Shown piece after piece: positions 9,709-18,706 of a DNA stretch of 55,436 nt. Location: the NCBI GenBank assembly GCA_026391195.1, contig JAPLEI010000086.1, positions 28,137 to 83,572 on the forward strand, read 5' to 3'. The notes beneath the pieces were generated by a model. It was given only the letters and a program-made list of their open reading frames with translations, did not search any database and was not told the DNA's origin. The first letter of the stretch is position 1; each line of letters opens with the position of its first letter. Source of the DNA: Bacteroidota bacterium. GTDB taxonomy: Bacteria > Bacteroidota > Bacteroidia > Chitinophagales > Chitinophagaceae. The position numbers and the translations under genes are program-made.

Positions 9709-10596
9709 TTAATCGGCTTTTAAGGGATGTTGCTGATAGGCCTGTAAGGTGTTTTTTAATAATCCCGCGATGGTCATTAGTCCCACACCTCCTGGAACGG
9801 GTGTGATGGCTTCGCATAAGGGGGCTACTTCATCAAAAGCCACATCTCCTTTAATGCGGAAACCATTTTTTGCAGTTGCATCAGTTACTCGGGTAATGCC
9901 TACGTCTATTACAATGGCACCGGGTTTAACCATGGAGGCTTTTACAAATTCTGGTTTACCCAATGCTGCTACTAGGATATCGGCCTGAAGACAGATATCT
10001 GCCAGATTGGGAGTATGAGAATGGCAGAGGGTTACCGTGCAGTTGCCATAGGGAATATTGCTGCTGAGGAGAATGCTCATCGGCCTGCCAACGATGTTAC
10101 TGCGGCCAATTACTACGGCATGTTTGCCTTTTGTAGATAACTGAAAATGCTCCAGCATCAATAAAATACCATAGGGAGTGGCGGGAATAAAAGTAGGTAA
10201 GCCTTGCACCAGCTTGCCGGCGCTGATGGGATGGAAACCATCTACGTCTTTATCAGGATGAATGGCCTGAATGATTACCGACTCGTTGATGTGTTTGGGC
10301 AGGGGTAGTTGAACAAGAATCCCGTCGATGCCGGGGTTTTGGTTCAATTGCACTATTTGATGCAATAACTCAGATTCAGTTACTTGTTCTTCTAGGCGGA
10401 TGAGGGTAGATTCAAAGCCAGTTTCCTCGCAGTTTTTTACTTTGCTGGCCACATAGGTTTCGCTGGCGCCATTGGTTCCCACCAAAATAGCGGCCAGGTG
10501 CGGGGCTGTTTTTCCGGATGCTTTGATTTGCTCGGTTGCTGCCAATAATTTTTCTTTAATTGCCCTTGAGGCAATTTTGCCGTCCAGTAGTATCAT
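9709..10596 (-). CDS. folD: Bifunctional methylenetetrahydrofolate dehydrogenase/cyclohydrolase
   Basis: 295 aa cytoplasmic enzyme interconverting 5,10-methylene-, methenyl- and 10-formyl-tetrahydrofolate. Visible motifs: YVASKVKNCEETGFES with the catalytic Lys, DGILVQLPLPKHI, KDVDGFHPISAGKL, PATPYGILLML, the nucleotide-binding VIGRSNIVGRPMS, and PVPGGVGLMTIAGLL near the C-terminus. Length is normal. It is the first gene of a folD-queE unit. A TAGTTTTG box ends 4 nt before the ATG, again suggesting an extremely short leader. Confidence 0.97.
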   Translation of the reverse strand: MILLDGKIASRAIKEKLLAATEQIKASGKTAPHLAAILVGTNGASETYVASKVKNCEETGFESTLIRLEEQVTESELLHQIVQLNQNPGIDGILVQLPLPKHINESVIIQAIHPDKDVDGFHPISAGKLVQGLPTFIPATPYGILLMLEHFQLSTKGKHAVVIGRSNIVGRPMSILLSSNIPYGNCTVTLCHSHTPNLADICLQADILVAALGKPEFVKASMVKPGAIVIDVGITRVTDATAKNGFRIKGDVAFDEVAPLCEAITPVPGGVGLMTIAGLLKNTLQAYQQHPLKAD

Positions 10597-10600
10597 GTGG

Positions 10601-10634
10601 CAAAACTATTTTAAAAATGGGAGAGCGGTTACAA
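10601..10634 (-). promoter_or_regulatory. folD promoter
   Basis: On the minus strand TAGTTTTG (10601-10608) matches the TAnnTTTG -7 box. A TTG lies 23 nt upstream, slightly further than the usual spacing. The box ends 4 nt from the folD ATG. Confidence 0.5.
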
Positions 10635-10871
10635 TTTTGAAAAGACAGCAAAAAATCATCCGTTTTTTAAAAAATGCATAAATTTTTTTTTGCCAAAACA
10701 AAAAATGCATAAAAATATTATTCACATAAAAATCATTTATTGTATTAATAAGTAGTACCTTATACATAACAATAAATTCTATTTAATTTTCTTTCACATT
10801 TTATGCAGCATTAAAAGTCCTGTTTCGGTCTTTTGTATTGATAACAATGTAATAATGTTGACCATATTTTT

Positions 10872-10879
10872 TACATTTG
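10872..10879 (+). promoter_or_regulatory. Candidate -7 box of the susC-susD promoter
   Basis: TACATTTG fits the TAnnTTTG consensus 52 nt before the ATG. No TTTG sits at the right distance upstream, so activation by a regulator would be expected if this box is used. Confidence 0.35.
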
Positions 10880-10931
10880 TTAACAGTTTCTTAATTTCTG
10901 CTTCTTAGTTCTGTTCATTAAATAAACACAC

Positions 10932-13900
10932 ATGATGAAAATTGTATCAACAATGTTTGCGATGCTGCTTTGTTTTAGCATGGTAGCAACCGCTCAGGTA
11001 CGCGTAGTTACGGGTACCGTTAAAGATGATAAAGGGGCCCCCGTTCCCAATGCGTCTGTACGAGTTAAAGGCGCTACTACTGCAGTAGTGGCTGATAATC
11101 AAGGTAATTTCCGGATTAGTGCAGATGAAAATGCCAGTTTGGTATTTTCTGCTGTAGGTTTTGGAGAATTTGAACAAAAAGTTGGCAAATCTGCCGTATT
11201 TAATGTTTCATTAGCCAAAACCGTTTCTGAATTAGATGGTGTGGTAGTAACCGCCCAGGGACTTCGGAAAAAAACCAAGGAGATTGGATATTCGTACGCC
11301 CGTGTTACCACGGATGAAGTGAATGTAGGTCGTTCTCCTCAATTGGCTCAGGCGCTTTCCGGTAAGGTTTCCGGATTGGCTGTTTACAACGTAAATAATA
11401 GTGTGGACCCATCTGTTAAATTGGTATTGCGCGGTTATCGCTCACTTACTGGTAACAATGATGCCCTGATTGTATTAGATGGTATGCAAACCACTAATAC
11501 GGTTCTGGCTACCATCAACCCCAACGATGTGGAAGATGTTATTGTACTGAAGGGTGGTCAGGCTGCTGCCTTATATGGTTCTGCCGGTATCAACGGAGCT
11601 TTGGTTATTACTACTAAAAAAGGAACCAAAGGCCGTTTGAAAGTTAACTATTCTAACGCGACCAACTTCGATGAGATTAGTTTCCTTCCTCAGTTTCAGG
11701 ATAAATTTGGTAATGGTTCTCAATATTATCCATATACCTATGGATCTGCTGGATATAGTTCCGATTATCTGGTACGGATGCGGGAAAACTGGCGTTCTTA
11801 CGAGAACCAGCAATATGGCGACCAGTATGATGGTTCTGCCCGTATTGTAGGGAGAGTAATTAATGCACAGGGAGATAAATTGGTAATACCGTATTCTGCG
11901 ATACCTAATGGCAGAAGAAAGTCTTTCGATCGCGGTGTTTCTGTAAACAACCAGGTTAGTTTCCAGGGTGGAGATGAAACCAGTTCTTTCTATATGTCAC
12001 TGGAAAATCAGAAAATCGCTGGTATTATCCCCAACGACCGTGCACAACGTTCTGGTGCCCGTTTCAATGCTAAAAAAGAATATGGAAAAGTTACTGCTGC
12101 TTTCAACCTGAGCTTTGTGCAGGCTGATTATGACAGAACAACTGCCGATTTTTATAATGACGTAATTAATACCGCTTCTCATATTCCTTTGAATGATATG
12201 CGCGATTGGAGAGGAAATAAATTCGCCAATCCTAATGGATATTTTAACGATTATTACAACAACCCTTACTTTAATGCCGAAACCAATCGTGCCCGGTATA
12301 AAGACGCCAACATTCAGGGTACTGCCGAAATTACATATCGGATGTTACCATGGTTGAGTTTTTACAACCGGTTAGGGGTAATGAATAATTCTCGTACTCA
12401 AAAGAATGTCCAGGAGCAATTTCTGTATTCAGGATTTGCTAAAAATTCAGCCTATATTCCTGCCCCTTGGCAACACGATGATGATTATCCTGGTATCTAT
12501 CGGGCTATCACCGATCAGTTAGGAGCTGTTAACGACATTTCTGGAACTGAAAATGTGGTAAACAATGAGTTCCAAGCAAATATCGAAAAGAATGTAGGTG
12601 ATTTCACCAATCGATTAGTGCTCGGCTATAGTGTGTATCAGCGTCAAACCAAATCCATTAGTATTTCTTCCGGTTCTATTGTGGTGCCCGGGGTTTACAA
12701 CATTGCCAACCGTCAGGGAAATCTGGGTGGCTCTGAATCAACTACCAAAGAACGTAAGTTTGGTTATTATGCCGACCTTACCACTACTTGGAAAGGATAT
12801 TTAAGCTTGAACGGTACTTTCCGTTATGATGCCACTTCTCGTTTCTATAAGGCCGACAGATCTTCTGATTTATATACCTATCCTTACTATGGAGCAGCCC
12901 TTGCTTTTGTAGTAACCGATGCCTTCCCTCAAATCAAAAGCAAAACCCTGAGTTATTTAAAACTGAAGGGTAGTTACAATAAAAATGGTAACGATAACGT
13001 AAGCTTATATGGCTTGGATTTAACTTACCCGAATGGTAACGGATTTCCTTTTGGTAATACCGTTGGTTTATCTGTGGGTAATACCTTACCTGATGGAAAC
13101 CTGAAGCCTGAGTTTGTAACTTCTATGGAAGGTGGTTTAGAAATACAGTTGTTTAAAAATAAAGTGAGTTTAGAATTAACCGCTTACAACCAGGATTCAA
13201 AAGGACAGGTTATCACTGTTAAAATCCCTAACTCAACTGGTTTCTCTAACTTGTTGATTAATGTGGGACAAACAAAAAACTGGGGATATGAGGGAGATTT
13301 GCGCGTACAATTAATTAATAAATCAAAAGTACGTTGGGATGCCAGTGTTAAATACTCTTATAACGATAATAAGGTTGTCGACTTATATCCTGGCATCAAC
13401 GAGTTTCAATATGGTGGATATTCTTATGCGGCCACTTCAGTTATCAAAGGAATGCGTTTCCCTATCCTGAAAACCAATGGATACAATTACTCTCCAGATG
13501 GTTCTGGAATGCGTCAGGTGAATGCAACCACAGGATATCCTTTGCTTAACTCTAGTCTGGTTTCTCGTGGCGGAACCCTGGCTCGTCACATGTTAGGTCT
13601 TGGATCTAGATTGGTTTACAATGATTTCTCTTTCTCCTTCAACTTCGAGTATCGCGGTGGTGGTGTAATGTATTCCGATTTGGGTCGTCAGATGACGTTT
13701 ACCGGTTCTGGAAAATGGACAGAAAACAGAGCCCCTCAGATTTTCGCGAATTCTTATTATGTGGATGCAGCCGGAAAAGCTACTCCTAACACAACCGTTC
13801 AAGTTCGGGAGCCTGAGTATGCACTTTGGGTAAATAACTATCGCTTGATTTCAGAAAATTTCGTGAATCCTAACTGGTTCATCAAATTGAGAGATGTTAA

Positions 13901-14123
13901 TATTTCTTATAATGTTCCTGCTTCTCTGGTAAAGAAAACTAAAATTTTCTCCGGAGCTCAGGTAGCAGTTTATGGAAGAAACCTGTTTACAATTATTGAT
14001 AAAATGAATTTCTATACCGATCCTGAATTCAGCTTCACAACTGGAAACGGTTTGGGTATCAACAACACTGGTCAAACACCTCCAGTTCGTCAATATGGTA
14101 TCAACGTTAATTTCCAATTCTAA
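10932..14123 (+). CDS. SusC/RagA-family TonB-linked outer-membrane transporter
   Basis: 1063 aa. A signal peptide (MMKIVSTMFAMLLCFSMVATAQ) is followed by a carboxypeptidase-regulatory-like domain (VTGTVKDDKGAPVPNASVRVKGATTAV, residues about 25-105), a putative TonB-box region (ELDGVVVTAQG), the plug domain (LSGKVSGLAVYNV, SVKLVLRGYRSLTGNNDALIVLDG, VEDVIVLKGGQAAALYGSAGINGALVITTKKG) and a beta-barrel to the C-terminus (VRQYGINVNFQF). Family members import oligosaccharides or peptides together with a SusD lipoprotein, which here follows 28 nt downstream. No glycoside hydrolase, sulfatase or sensor gene is adjacent, so the substrate cannot be guessed. The gene starts with two consecutive ATG codons at 10932. 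Confidence 0.95.
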   Translation: MMKIVSTMFAMLLCFSMVATAQVRVVTGTVKDDKGAPVPNASVRVKGATTAVVADNQGNFRISADENASLVFSAVGFGEFEQKVGKSAVFNVSLAKTVSELDGVVVTAQGLRKKTKEIGYSYARVTTDEVNVGRSPQLAQALSGKVSGLAVYNVNNSVDPSVKLVLRGYRSLTGNNDALIVLDGMQTTNTVLATINPNDVEDVIVLKGGQAAALYGSAGINGALVITTKKGTKGRLKVNYSNATNFDEISFLPQFQDKFGNGSQYYPYTYGSAGYSSDYLVRMRENWRSYENQQYGDQYDGSARIVGRVINAQGDKLVIPYSAIPNGRRKSFDRGVSVNNQVSFQGGDETSSFYMSLENQKIAGIIPNDRAQRSGARFNAKKEYGKVTAAFNLSFVQADYDRTTADFYNDVINTASHIPLNDMRDWRGNKFANPNGYFNDYYNNPYFNAETNRARYKDANIQGTAEITYRMLPWLSFYNRLGVMNNSRTQKNVQEQFLYSGFAKNSAYIPAPWQHDDDYPGIYRAITDQLGAVNDISGTENVVNNEFQANIEKNVGDFTNRLVLGYSVYQRQTKSISISSGSIVVPGVYNIANRQGNLGGSESTTKERKFGYYADLTTTWKGYLSLNGTFRYDATSRFYKADRSSDLYTYPYYGAALAFVVTDAFPQIKSKTLSYLKLKGSYNKNGNDNVSLYGLDLTYPNGNGFPFGNTVGLSVGNTLPDGNLKPEFVTSMEGGLEIQLFKNKVSLELTAYNQDSKGQVITVKIPNSTGFSNLLINVGQTKNWGYEGDLRVQLINKSKVRWDASVKYSYNDNKVVDLYPGINEFQYGGYSYAATSVIKGMRFPILKTNGYNYSPDGSGMRQVNATTGYPLLNSSLVSRGGTLARHMLGLGSRLVYNDFSFSFNFEYRGGGVMYSDLGRQMTFTGSGKWTENRAPQIFANSYYVDAAGKATPNTTVQVREPEYALWVNNYRLISENFVNPNWFIKLRDVNISYNVPASLVKKTKIFSGAQVAVYGRNLFTIIDKMNFYTDPEFSFTTGNGLGINNTGQTPPVRQYGINVNFQF

Positions 14124-14151
14124 TCTGATATCTATCCACTTATAAAATAGC

Positions 14152-15678
14152 ATGAAAATGAAAATAAAATCACTTTACATACTCGGAATAGCTGCTTTGA
14201 TAGGAGTAGGTTGTAAGAAATCCTTTTTGGATGTAAACACCAACCCCAATTCACTGCCTTCAGCTACCCCGGCATTCGTAATTGCCAATGCCCTGAACGT
14301 AACCTCAACCAATATGTTGGGATTAAATGAACTGGGTTCTTACTGGAGTGGCCAGTGGACTCAGTCAAATGGTTACATCCTTGCTACCACCTATTTCTCT
14401 TATATTTTCACCAATGGTGATTTTAACTACTGGGATGGGTTTTATGATAATCTAGAAGATTATCAATACGTAATCAACGGAGCTGATGGTGCCGGACAGC
14501 CCTATTTTAAAGGCCCTGCCAAAGTAATGAAGGCTTTTGTTTACCAACACCTGGTTGATTTGTATGGCAATGTGCCTTTTACCGAAGCCTTAAAAGGTTC
14601 TGCGGTGCTGGCTCCAAAATTCGACGACCAGAAAGCAGTATATGAGAATCTGATTACACTCATTGATGATGGGGTGAATGATATCAAAAACAATGCTTTT
14701 GAATCAGCTTATGCTTCCTCAGATATCATGTTTAAAGGCAGCCAGGCAAAATGGTTGCAATTTGCCAACTCACTCAAATTGCGTATCCTTAACCACCAGT
14801 CTAGAATCTCTGGTCGCGATGGCTATGTTATTGCTGAGGTAAATAAAATCGTTTCCTCTGGTGCGGGTTGGTTATCTACCACTGATGCTGGTATGAATCC
14901 AGGCTATGCACCTGCTGCCGGTCAATTAAACCCAGTATATAATAGCTGGGGTTATTCTGAAACGGGTGCTAAAAGAGCTAACAATAACTTCCCACGTTTA
15001 ACACAGTATCTGGTAAATACCCTGAAAGCTACTAACGATACCTTCCGTTTGAAAAGATTCGGTTATGCCAATGGCGGCGAAAATGGTTCAAACCCGGGTG
15101 TTAGTGTGAATGCCGAAGTGATTGCAAACTATACCGGTGTACCTTTTGGTATCAGTTCTGGTTACTTGCCCGCAGGTACTTCCGCACTCGGACCTAGCTT
15201 ATTGGTTAAGGGTGAATATGGTCGTCCTTATGTTATCATGACGGCTGCTGAAACACTGCTTTCTTTGGCAGAATTAAAGCAACGTTTTCCTGCAGTTAGT
15301 TTGTCGGGTACCGCTCAAAGCTATTACGAAGATGGTGTTCGCCAAGCTTTCCGTTTGGTGGGTAGCACTACCACCAATGCCAATACCTTATTGGCAAGTG
15401 GCGTAGACAACTGCGATTTTACTGCTTCTACCAACAAACTAAGTGCTATCGCTTATCAAAAATGGTTAGCGCTTTGCAACTTCAATGGAGTGGAAGCATG
15501 GACGGAGTACAGAAGAACTCGTTTGCCAAATACGCCTCAGTCTGTTCAGGTGGTAAATGCAGATCGTCCTTTGCGCCTGTTCTATCCACTTACAGAGTTT
15601 GGCTCCAATGGTGCCAATGTAACTGCACAGGGAACCATCGATGTATTTAAAACAAAAATCTTCTGGGATGTGAACTAA
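14152..15678 (+). CDS. SusD/RagB-family nutrient-binding outer-membrane lipoprotein
   Basis: 508 aa. A lipoprotein signal with lipobox IGVGC (Cys near residue 21) is followed by KKSFLDVNTNPNSLPSATPAF, the typical start of SusD-like family 2. The body is helical with the family pattern YWSGQWTQ, NLEDYQYVINGADG, MKAFVYQHLVDLYGNVPFTEA and WLALCNFNGVEAWTEYRRTRLP near the C-terminus. It forms the lid over the SusC barrel on the cell surface. A strong hairpin terminator follows its stop codon. Confidence 0.94.
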   Translation: MKMKIKSLYILGIAALIGVGCKKSFLDVNTNPNSLPSATPAFVIANALNVTSTNMLGLNELGSYWSGQWTQSNGYILATTYFSYIFTNGDFNYWDGFYDNLEDYQYVINGADGAGQPYFKGPAKVMKAFVYQHLVDLYGNVPFTEALKGSAVLAPKFDDQKAVYENLITLIDDGVNDIKNNAFESAYASSDIMFKGSQAKWLQFANSLKLRILNHQSRISGRDGYVIAEVNKIVSSGAGWLSTTDAGMNPGYAPAAGQLNPVYNSWGYSETGAKRANNNFPRLTQYLVNTLKATNDTFRLKRFGYANGGENGSNPGVSVNAEVIANYTGVPFGISSGYLPAGTSALGPSLLVKGEYGRPYVIMTAAETLLSLAELKQRFPAVSLSGTAQSYYEDGVRQAFRLVGSTTTNANTLLASGVDNCDFTASTNKLSAIAYQKWLALCNFNGVEAWTEYRRTRLPNTPQSVQVVNADRPLRLFYPLTEFGSNGANVTAQGTIDVFKTKIFWDVN

Positions 15679-15701
15679 TACGTTCCTACAATTTTATACA
15701 G

Positions 15702-15730
15702 CAAAGCCGGCCATGTGCCGGCTTTGTTAG
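15702..15730 (+). terminator. Terminator of the susC-susD unit
   Basis: A perfect 10-bp stem CAAAGCCGGC / GCCGGCTTTG with a 5-nt loop, followed by TTAGTTT, 24 nt after the SusD stop codon. Confidence 0.8.
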
Positions 15731-15757
15731 TTTACAACCCCATACCCCGCACCTGCA

Positions 15758-15787
15758 TTTGCAGGGGCTGATAATTTTGTATCTTTG
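15758..15787 (+). promoter_or_regulatory. Promoter of the DUF3467 gene
   Basis: TTTG, 18 nt, then TATCTTTG: an almost ideal Bacteroidota promoter. It ends 16 nt before the ATG at 15804 and so rules out the longer reading frame that would start at 15759. Confidence 0.8.
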
Positions 15788-15803
15788 TAATAATTTTAAA
15801 ACT

Positions 15804-16112
15804 ATGGAAGTTCAACCCGCCAATCAGTTAAACATCGAAATCTCCGAAGAAGTTGCCGAAGGTAGTTATGCCAATCTGGCCATTATCACCCACAGCAATG
15901 CAGAGTTTGTAATTGATTTTGTGAATGTTATGCCCGGAACACCGAAAAGTAAGGTAAAATCCCGCGTGATTTTTACCCCTATGCATGCCAAGCGTTTTAT
16001 GAAGGCGCTGCAAGAAAATATCAGTCGCTTCGAAGCCAGCAATGGAACCATTAAAGATCTAGAGCAAATAGAGATTCCTATGAATTTTGGTGGACTTACC
16101 GGACAAGCCTAG
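15804..16112 (+). CDS. DUF3467 domain protein
   Basis: 102 aa small soluble protein. The sequence QLNIEISEEVAEGSYANLAIITHSNAEFVIDFVNVMPG, the stretch KSKVKSRVIFTPMHAKRFMKALQENISRFE and the final IPMNFGGLTGQA are characteristic of DUF3467, a conserved family in Bacteroidota and some other phyla with no established function. The start at 15804 is fixed by the promoter immediately upstream. It stands alone between the SusD terminator and the convergent radC, whose stop lies 5 nt away. Confidence 0.9.
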   Translation: MEVQPANQLNIEISEEVAEGSYANLAIITHSNAEFVIDFVNVMPGTPKSKVKSRVIFTPMHAKRFMKALQENISRFEASNGTIKDLEQIEIPMNFGGLTGQA

Positions 16113-16117
16113 GGATA

Positions 16118-16807
16118 TTATAGCATTCCTTCATCGGCAAAGCTGAAATATCCTTCCTGACTAACAATTATATGGTCCAGCACCGCAATATCCATTAGTG
16201 CGGCAGCCTGTTTTATTTTTTGAGTCAGTTGCTCATCTGCCTTACTGGGCGTTAAGTTTCCGCTGGGATGGTTGTGGCACAAAACCAAGGAAGTAGCATC
16301 CTGTTCGAGGGCTTTTTTTAAGATGATGCGTGGGTCGGCTACTGTTCCGGTTAATCCCCCTTCGCTGATGGTTTCTAGGGATAAAATGCGGTTGCCCCGG
16401 TTCAAGTACACTACTGCAAATACTTCTTGTTTGCGATATTCTAATCGGGCTTGCAAATAGCCGGCAATATCTTTGCTTCCCTGAATTTTTGTTCGAAAAT
16501 GTTCGGCTGCTTTTCTGCGAATGCCTAATTCCATGGCTGCTGCAATGGTTACTGATTTGGCTTCCCCAATACCCCGAATCCTGCCTTTTAATAATTCCGG
16601 CACACTCATTTTGGCAAGTTGCTGCAGGTCGTTATTAGCATACAGCAGCATATTTTTGGCCACATCCAGGGCTGAGGCATCGCGGGTACCATTATGAATC
16701 AGAATGGCCAGTAGCTCTGCAACGCTTAAGCTGTGCGCACCTTCACGCATTAATTTTTCTCGGGGCTGGTCGTCGGCAGCCCATTCTCTAATCGACAATT
16801 TTCGCAT
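16118..16807 (-). CDS. radC: RadC-family JAB/MPN domain protein
   Basis: 229 aa. An N-terminal helix-hairpin-helix region (SVAELLAILIHNGTRDASALDVA...LLKGRIRGIGEAKSVTIAAAMELG) is followed by the JAB/MPN+ metalloprotease-like fold with the metal motif CHNHPSGNLTPSKAD (residues about 176-190). Despite the name, a direct role in DNA repair has not held up for this family; members are widespread in genomes and mobile elements. Length is normal and all metal ligands are present. It is divergent from prs. Confidence 0.94.
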   Translation of the reverse strand: MRKLSIREWAADDQPREKLMREGAHSLSVAELLAILIHNGTRDASALDVAKNMLLYANNDLQQLAKMSVPELLKGRIRGIGEAKSVTIAAAMELGIRRKAAEHFRTKIQGSKDIAGYLQARLEYRKQEVFAVVYLNRGNRILSLETISEGGLTGTVADPRIILKKALEQDATSLVLCHNHPSGNLTPSKADEQLTQKIKQAAALMDIAVLDHIIVSQEGYFSFADEGML

Positions 16808-16855
16808 GTGAACAAATTGTAATTAAGTCAATATAGCAATTCGTACTTGAATAGT

Positions 16856-16863
16856 TATCTTCG
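16856..16863 (+). promoter_or_regulatory. Candidate -7 box of prs
   Basis: TATCTTCG, one base off TAnnTTTG, 18 nt before the prs ATG. The same CTTCG ending occurs before rplY (TACCTTCG). No clear -33 TTTG is present. Confidence 0.4.
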
Positions 16864-16881
16864 CGCATATCCCAGTAGTAT

Positions 16882-17838
16882 ATGAATCCTTCTGTTAAGA
16901 TATTCTCCGGTACCGGTTCTCAAAAATTGGCCGAGAAAATAGCCCAACGCTTTGGTGCCCCACTCGGAAAAGTAAATATCCAGCAGTTCAGTGACGGAGA
17001 ATGGCAGCCCATTTTTTTGGAAAGTATTCGGGGGGATTATGTTTTTCTGGTGCAAAGCACTTTTGCGCCAGCCGACAATCTGATGCAGTTATTGCTGATG
17101 ATTGATGCAGCCAAAAGAGCCAGTGCCTATCGGGTAGTTGCAGTAATACCCTATTATGGGTATGCCCGGCAAGACCGGAAAGACAAGCCCCGGGTAGCCA
17201 TTGGGGCAAAAATGATTGCCACCCTGCTGGAAGCCGCCGGCGCCGACCGGGTGATTACGATGGACTTGCACGCTCCGCAGATTCAGGGATTTTTTGATGT
17301 GCCGGTTGACCACTTAGATAGTTCTGCCATTTTTATCCCTTATATAGACCAGCTTAAGCTAGCGAATCTTTCGTTTGCCGCTCCGGATGTAGGCAGTACC
17401 AACCGAGTACGCGAAATCGCAAGTTATTTTAATGCCGAAATGGTAATCTGTGATAAACACCGCAAACGGGCCAATGAAATAGCCAGTATGGTGGTTATTG
17501 GGGATGTAACCGGCAGAGACGTGGTGCTGGTAGATGATATTTGCGATACAGGCGGTACCCTGGCCAAGGCGGCCGGACTGCTGAAGGAAAAGGGTGCCAA
17601 CAGCGTTAGGGCCCTGATTACCCACCCGGTATTAAGTGGAAAAGCCTACGAGAACATCGAAAACAGTGTGCTGGAAGAACTGGTGGTATGTGACACCATC
17701 CCACTTATGAAGGAATCTCCCAAAATAAAGTCCATCAGCGTAGCCGACCTGTTTGCCATCGCCATCAGGAATGCCTATGAAAATAAGAGCATTACCAGCC
17801 TTTTCATCCATTCCCAATTGAGGGGAAGGGAGAAATAA
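16882..17838 (+). CDS. prs: Ribose-phosphate pyrophosphokinase
   Basis: 318 aa cytoplasmic enzyme making PRPP from ribose 5-phosphate and ATP for purine, pyrimidine, His and Trp synthesis. Motifs: KIFSGTGSQKLAEKIA at the N-terminus, FSDGEWQP, the flexible-loop region PYYGYARQDRKDKPR, the metal-binding MDLHAPQIQGFFDVPVDHL and the PRPP loop DVVLVDDICDTGGTLAKAA (near residues 213-231). Length matches bacterial class I enzymes. It precedes rplY with a 106-nt gap that has its own possible promoter. Confidence 0.97.
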   Translation: MNPSVKIFSGTGSQKLAEKIAQRFGAPLGKVNIQQFSDGEWQPIFLESIRGDYVFLVQSTFAPADNLMQLLLMIDAAKRASAYRVVAVIPYYGYARQDRKDKPRVAIGAKMIATLLEAAGADRVITMDLHAPQIQGFFDVPVDHLDSSAIFIPYIDQLKLANLSFAAPDVGSTNRVREIASYFNAEMVICDKHRKRANEIASMVVIGDVTGRDVVLVDDICDTGGTLAKAAGLLKEKGANSVRALITHPVLSGKAYENIENSVLEELVVCDTIPLMKESPKIKSISVADLFAIAIRNAYENKSITSLFIHSQLRGREK

Positions 17839-17872
17839 TCGCTTCTATACGTGATTTTTAGCTGATTTTTAT

Positions 17873-17880
17873 TACCTTCG
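17873..17880 (+). promoter_or_regulatory. Candidate -7 box of rplY
   Basis: TACCTTCG at 64 nt before the rplY ATG, a relaxed version of TAnnTTTG like the one before prs. A short CGCCC/GGGCG inverted repeat (17880-17899) follows in the leader and could form a 5-bp hairpin. Confidence 0.35.
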
Positions 17881-17944
17881 CCCTCCCAAAACCGGGCGTA
17901 ACTATTATGTTCCGGCGTGAGGGAATCAAATAATTAATTTTTTT

Positions 17945-18568
17945 ATGAAAACAATTACAATCGAAGGTCACCTGAGGACCGAGCATGGCAAAAAAGCCGC
18001 CCGCCAGATTCGCTCTCAGGAAAATGTGCCAGCTGTAATTTACGGGGGTGCTCAGGAGGTAAATTTTTACGCTTCTGCAAAGGCTTTTAAGTCTTTAGTG
18101 TACACGAGTGAATTTCAAACGGCCGATGTTACTGTAGACGGCAAAACGTATCGTTGCATTTTAAAAGATTTGCAATTTGATAAAGTAACGGATTCACTGA
18201 TTCACGTTGACCTGCTGGAACTGGTAGGCGACAAAAAAGTGGTAGCCACTATTCCATTGAAATTTACCGGAACCTCTGTTGGGGTAAAAGGTGGAGGAAA
18301 GCTGATTATCAAGATCAAATCTTTGAAGGTAAAAGCGCTTCCCAAAGACTTACAGGAAAACATTACGGTAGACATTACCGATTTGGATTTGAACGGAAAT
18401 ATCCGTGTGGAAGATGTAAAAGTTCCCGGTATAGAGATACTGAACTCTCCGCGTATTCCAATCGCTTCTGTTGTACTTACCCGCCAGTTAAAGCAAGAAG
18501 AAGCAACTGGTGCTAAAGCTGCTCCGGCTGCTGCCAAAGCTGCTGCACCCGCTGCTGCGAAAAAATAG
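17945..18568 (+). CDS. rplY: 50S ribosomal protein L25 (Ctc form)
   Basis: 207 aa, binds 5S rRNA in the large ribosomal subunit. The L25 beta-barrel spans about residues 1-90 (ITIEGHLRTEHGKKAARQIRSQENVPAVIYGG, FQTADVTVDGKTYRCILKDLQFDKVTDSLIHVDLLEL), followed by the Ctc/TL5 domain (PLKFTGTSVGVKGGGKLI...LPKDLQENITVDITDLDLNGNIRVEDVKVPG). An Ala/Lys-rich low-complexity tail (AKAAPAAAKAAAPAAAKK) is typical of Bacteroidota L25. It is placed next to pth, a conserved neighbourhood (prs-rplY-pth) in many bacteria. Confidence 0.96.
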   Translation: MKTITIEGHLRTEHGKKAARQIRSQENVPAVIYGGAQEVNFYASAKAFKSLVYTSEFQTADVTVDGKTYRCILKDLQFDKVTDSLIHVDLLELVGDKKVVATIPLKFTGTSVGVKGGGKLIIKIKSLKVKALPKDLQENITVDITDLDLNGNIRVEDVKVPGIEILNSPRIPIASVVLTRQLKQEEATGAKAAPAAAKAAAPAAAKK

Positions 18569-18587
18569 TCTTTCGAATGATTTTTAT

Positions 18588-18620
18588 AACTGCAGGTTCG
18601 AAAGAACTTGCAGTTTTTTT
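18588..18620 (+). terminator. Intrinsic terminator after rplY
   Basis: A 12-bp stem AACTGCAGGTTC / GAACTTGCAGTT with one G-U pair, a GAAA tetraloop and a following run of five T. It separates rplY from pth. Confidence 0.9.
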
Positions 18621-18706
18621 ATGCAAAATATGGAAGGCTATCCTGCCCGAATGTTTTTCAATTCGGCAAATCATGTACTTTTACCCGTAACCCTAGAATA
18701 GCGGCT

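Larger units (their letters stand above)
10597..10931. other. AT-rich intergenic region between divergent folD and susC
   Basis: About 335 bp without a coding frame of note. It holds the folD promoter at its left end and a long, very AT-rich stretch (10670-10760) before the SusC gene. I see no ECF sigma or anti-sigma gene and no clear riboswitch. The only recognisable site towards SusC is a TACATTTG box. Confidence 0.6.
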
